Shown piece after piece: positions 5,720 through 6,980 of a stretch of 6,980 nucleotides of DNA. Where the stretch lies: positions 3,106 to 10,085 of the forward strand of contig JAUNRO010000097.1 in NCBI GenBank assembly GCA_030544185.1, given 5' to 3'. The position numbers were made by a program, and so were the translations under genes. The notes below the pieces were generated by a model. It saw only the letters and a program-made list of their open reading frames with translations. It searched no databases and had not been told where the DNA came from. Within the stretch, counting starts at the first letter, position 1; every line of letters starts with the position of its first letter. This DNA is from Propionibacteriaceae bacterium. Its GTDB lineage: Bacteria > Actinomycetota > Actinomycetes > Propionibacteriales > Propionibacteriaceae.

Positions 5720-6349
5720 ATGTACCGGAAGATGATTGCAGCCCTGGGCATCAGCGTGCTGGCACTGGGTGCGGCCGCCTGCACCGAGCAGGAAACCGAC
5801 CCCGCAACGCCGCCCCCCGCCGACCCCGGTGCCACCGCACCGGTCGATCCGACGCCGGGCGCGCCGGCGGAGGAGGCCACACCGGAGGCCACTGCCGAGG
5901 CCACCCCGGGGGACGACGCATCCCCCGCCCCGGAGGCGCGCAACGACGCGGCGCTCGCGGCGATCGAAACGGCGACCGGGGCGGTCGAGGGTGAGGGCAC
6001 CGCCTATGAGATCGATGATGACGGGATGGACGACAACTGGGAGGTCAGCGTCCTGGTCGGGGATCGGAGCCATGATGTGACGGTCTCGGCCGATGGTCAG
6101 GGCGTCGTGGAGCAGTCCGACGAGGCAGCCGAGGATGAGGACGTCCAGCGCCTCGAGGGCGCAACGATCGAGCTGAGCGACGCGATTGAGCGTGCGCTCG
6201 AGGAGGTCCCGGGCACCCTCGACGATGCCGAACTCACCGAGGAGGACGGCGTCGTTGCGTGGGAGGTCAGCATCGACACGCAGGAGAACGACGATGTCGA
6301 GGTCTATATCGACGTGACCAACGGTGAGGTGCACAAGGTGGACCGCTGA
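5720..6349 (+). CDS. Acidic lipoprotein with two PepSY-like repeats
   Basis: 209 residues. The N-terminus MYRKMIAALGISVLALG is a type II signal peptide with Arg3 and Lys4, followed by AAAC, giving lipidated Cys21. A Pro/Ala/Thr/Glu-rich linker (22-74) leads to two related segments (about 75-134 and 150-209). Each has a helix (AALAAIETATG; LSDAIERALEEVPG), then a Trp strand (NWEVSVLVGD; AWEVSIDTQE) and a final strand ending in a G-x-V turn (GQGVVEQ; NGEVHKVD). This is the PepSY pattern of helix, W-x-V strand and D-x-x-x-G-x-V. PepSY domains are extracytoplasmic and are proposed to inhibit or chaperone secreted enzymes. The mature protein is strikingly acidic. ATG 5720 was chosen because GGAG lies 6 nt upstream and it keeps the signal peptide N-terminal; an in-frame TTG at 5666 would bury the signal. 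It probably has its own promoter, and a long hairpin follows the stop. Confidence 0.8.
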   Translation: MYRKMIAALGISVLALGAAACTEQETDPATPPPADPGATAPVDPTPGAPAEEATPEATAEATPGDDASPAPEARNDAALAAIETATGAVEGEGTAYEIDDDGMDDNWEVSVLVGDRSHDVTVSADGQGVVEQSDEAAEDEDVQRLEGATIELSDAIERALEEVPGTLDDAELTEEDGVVAWEVSIDTQENDDVEVYIDVTNGEVHKVDR

Positions 6350-6383
6350 TCCACCACGACGGGAGTTTCGTTCCTGAGTTGTG

Positions 6384-6461
6384 AGAACGGGAGCGGGCTG
6401 ACTCCGAGAGCGCCTAGGTTCATGGGCGACCACTCGGAGCGGCTCCGCTCCCGTTCTTTTT
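6384..6461 (+). terminator. Long two-stem hairpin with T-run: terminator overlapping the next gene's leader
   Basis: A 13-bp perfect outer stem pairs AGAACGGGAGCGG (6384-6396) with 6445-6457. An inner 7-bp stem CTCCGAG/CTCGGAG (6402-6408/6433-6439) shares the same axis. A top hairpin CGCC/GGCG (6411-6414/6425-6428) can also form. TTTTT (6457-6461) follows, as in an intrinsic terminator. It should end transcripts from the lipoprotein gene. It stops only 11 nt before the next start codon, so the downstream promoter must lie inside or upstream of the hairpin. Confidence 0.7.
6415..6420 (+). promoter_or_regulatory. Candidate -10 element in the hairpin loop for the secreted protein
   Basis: TAGGTT fits TAnnnT and lies at the top of the long hairpin. 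Transcription would start near 6427 and give a leader of about 46 nt that lacks the left arm of the terminator. It retains the AAAGG ribosome binding site (6464-6468). No convincing -35 was seen. Confidence 0.35.
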
Positions 6462-6472
6462 CGAAAGGCACT

Positions 6473-6980
6473 ATGAACACCCCTAAGCGCGCTGCTGCTG
6501 TCATCCTGTCCGCCGGTCTTGGTCTCGGCATCGCCGGTCTTGCTGCCCCGCATGCGTTCGCGGCGCCGGTGCCCGTGGAGTTCCGCAACGACCAAGGTGC
6601 CGACGAGACCCGTCCGCAATATGTTCGGCTGGCGCCGTCGGATCTCACCCTGACTTCGTTCGGCAGTCTCTATACCCAGGTGGGCGAGCCGATCTCGGGC
6701 CGGACGGTTGCCGTGTATCTCTATACCAACGGCGTCCGCGGCGAGCAGCTCGGCTCGGGCGCCACCGATGCCTCGGGTGTCTTCCGCTTCGACTCGGCGC
6801 TGCCCAGCGGCTGGTCGTCGCAGGACAACTTCAACGTCCAGCTGGCGTTCGATGACACCGATGACACCGACGGTGTCGACCTCGGCTCGGCCAGCGCGGT
6901 GCTGCGTCCGGTCGCCGAGGAGGATGATGACGAGCCGACCGAGGAGCCGACGGCCACGCCGAGCACCACGCCGTCCGCCG
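6473..6980 (+). CDS. Secreted protein with signal peptide and acidic Thr/Pro-rich stalk, 5' part, C-terminus outside window
   Basis: The frame is open from ATG 6473 to the right edge (169 full codons). AAAGG lies 4 nt before the ATG. Residues 1-30 form a Sec signal peptide: Lys5-Arg6, a hydrophobic core, and AFA before the predicted cut after Ala30. The mature part (about 31-145) has alternating strands, including SGRTVAVYLYTNG and GATDASGVFRFDS. The latter resembles the transition into a carboxypeptidase-regulatory or Ig-like beta-sandwich (T/D-x-x-G-x-F-x-F), but I do not recognise the family. An Asp-rich stretch (DDTDDTDGVD) could bind Ca2+. From about 147 it becomes an acidic Glu/Pro/Thr stalk (EEDDDEPTEEPTATPS), typical before a wall or membrane anchor. 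Whether an LPXTG or transmembrane anchor follows cannot be seen. Function unknown. Confidence 0.8.
   Translation, partial: MNTPKRAAAVILSAGLGLGIAGLAAPHAFAAPVPVEFRNDQGADETRPQYVRLAPSDLTLTSFGSLYTQVGEPISGRTVAVYLYTNGVRGEQLGSGATDASGVFRFDSALPSGWSSQDNFNVQLAFDDTDDTDGVDLGSASAVLRPVAEEDDDEPTEEPTATPSTTPSA

Noticed and set aside
3497..6619. Very long open frame (1040 residues) on the minus strand
   Set aside because: It lies antisense to the phosphatase end, the FHA gene, the lipoprotein and the start of the secreted gene, all with clear family motifs or export signals. Its Arg/Gly/Leu-rich product has no recognisable domain. Such antisense frames are common in GC-rich DNA.
6851..6880. Tandem GATGACACC repeat with an inverted GGTGTC
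   Set aside because: It lies within coding sequence and is explained by the Asp/Thr-rich stretch DDTDDTDGVD.

Overview
The window is GC-rich, gene-dense DNA with strong G/C preference at third codon positions. It looks like a high-GC Gram-positive chromosome (Actinomycetota). Supporting signs are a probable leaderless GTG gene, TAnnnT-type -10 elements, a PP2C phosphatase beside an FHA/zinc-ribbon protein, and a TTGTCCACA DnaA-type box. A narrower assignment would be a guess. Tyrosine is mostly encoded by TAT in several genes, which is unusual at this GC content.

Layout: (1) 1-507, the C-terminal half of a CbbX-type AAA+ ATPase on the + strand. (2) 508-588, a short gap between convergent genes holding three DnaA-box-like 9-mers, two of which form a 22-bp near-palindrome. 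(3) 589-1560, minus strand, a membrane-attached wall hydrolase with two peptidoglycan-binding repeats and a FlgJ-type glucosaminidase domain. (4) 1561-1635, a divergent promoter region. (5) 1636-2844, a complete flavohemoglobin (NO dioxygenase), followed by a small terminator-like hairpin. (6) 2933-3730, a soluble PP2C Ser/Thr phosphatase starting at a probably leaderless GTG. (7) 3785-5620, a large FHA protein with an unrecognised N-terminal domain, an acidic PFA-repeat linker and a zinc ribbon. (8) 5720-6349, a very acidic lipoprotein with two PepSY-like repeats, preceded by three helically phased direct repeats and a perfect 16-bp palindrome. (9) 6384-6461, a long two-stem hairpin ending in five Ts. 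(10) 6473 to the right edge, the start of a secreted protein with a signal peptide and an acidic Thr/Pro-rich stalk.

How the parts may work together: the phosphatase and FHA protein form a plausible phospho-signalling pair, with FHA as pThr reader and PP2C as eraser, but no kinase lies in the window. The hydrolase, lipoprotein and secreted protein all act at or outside the membrane. Flavohemoglobin is a self-contained NO-stress gene. No mobile element, CRISPR array, tRNA or rRNA was seen. No clearly new defence or mobile system is evident. The most distinctive unexplained elements are the DnaA-box cluster, the operator-like DNA before the lipoprotein, the terminator/promoter hairpin before the last gene, and the undefined N-terminal domain and PFA repeats of the FHA protein.
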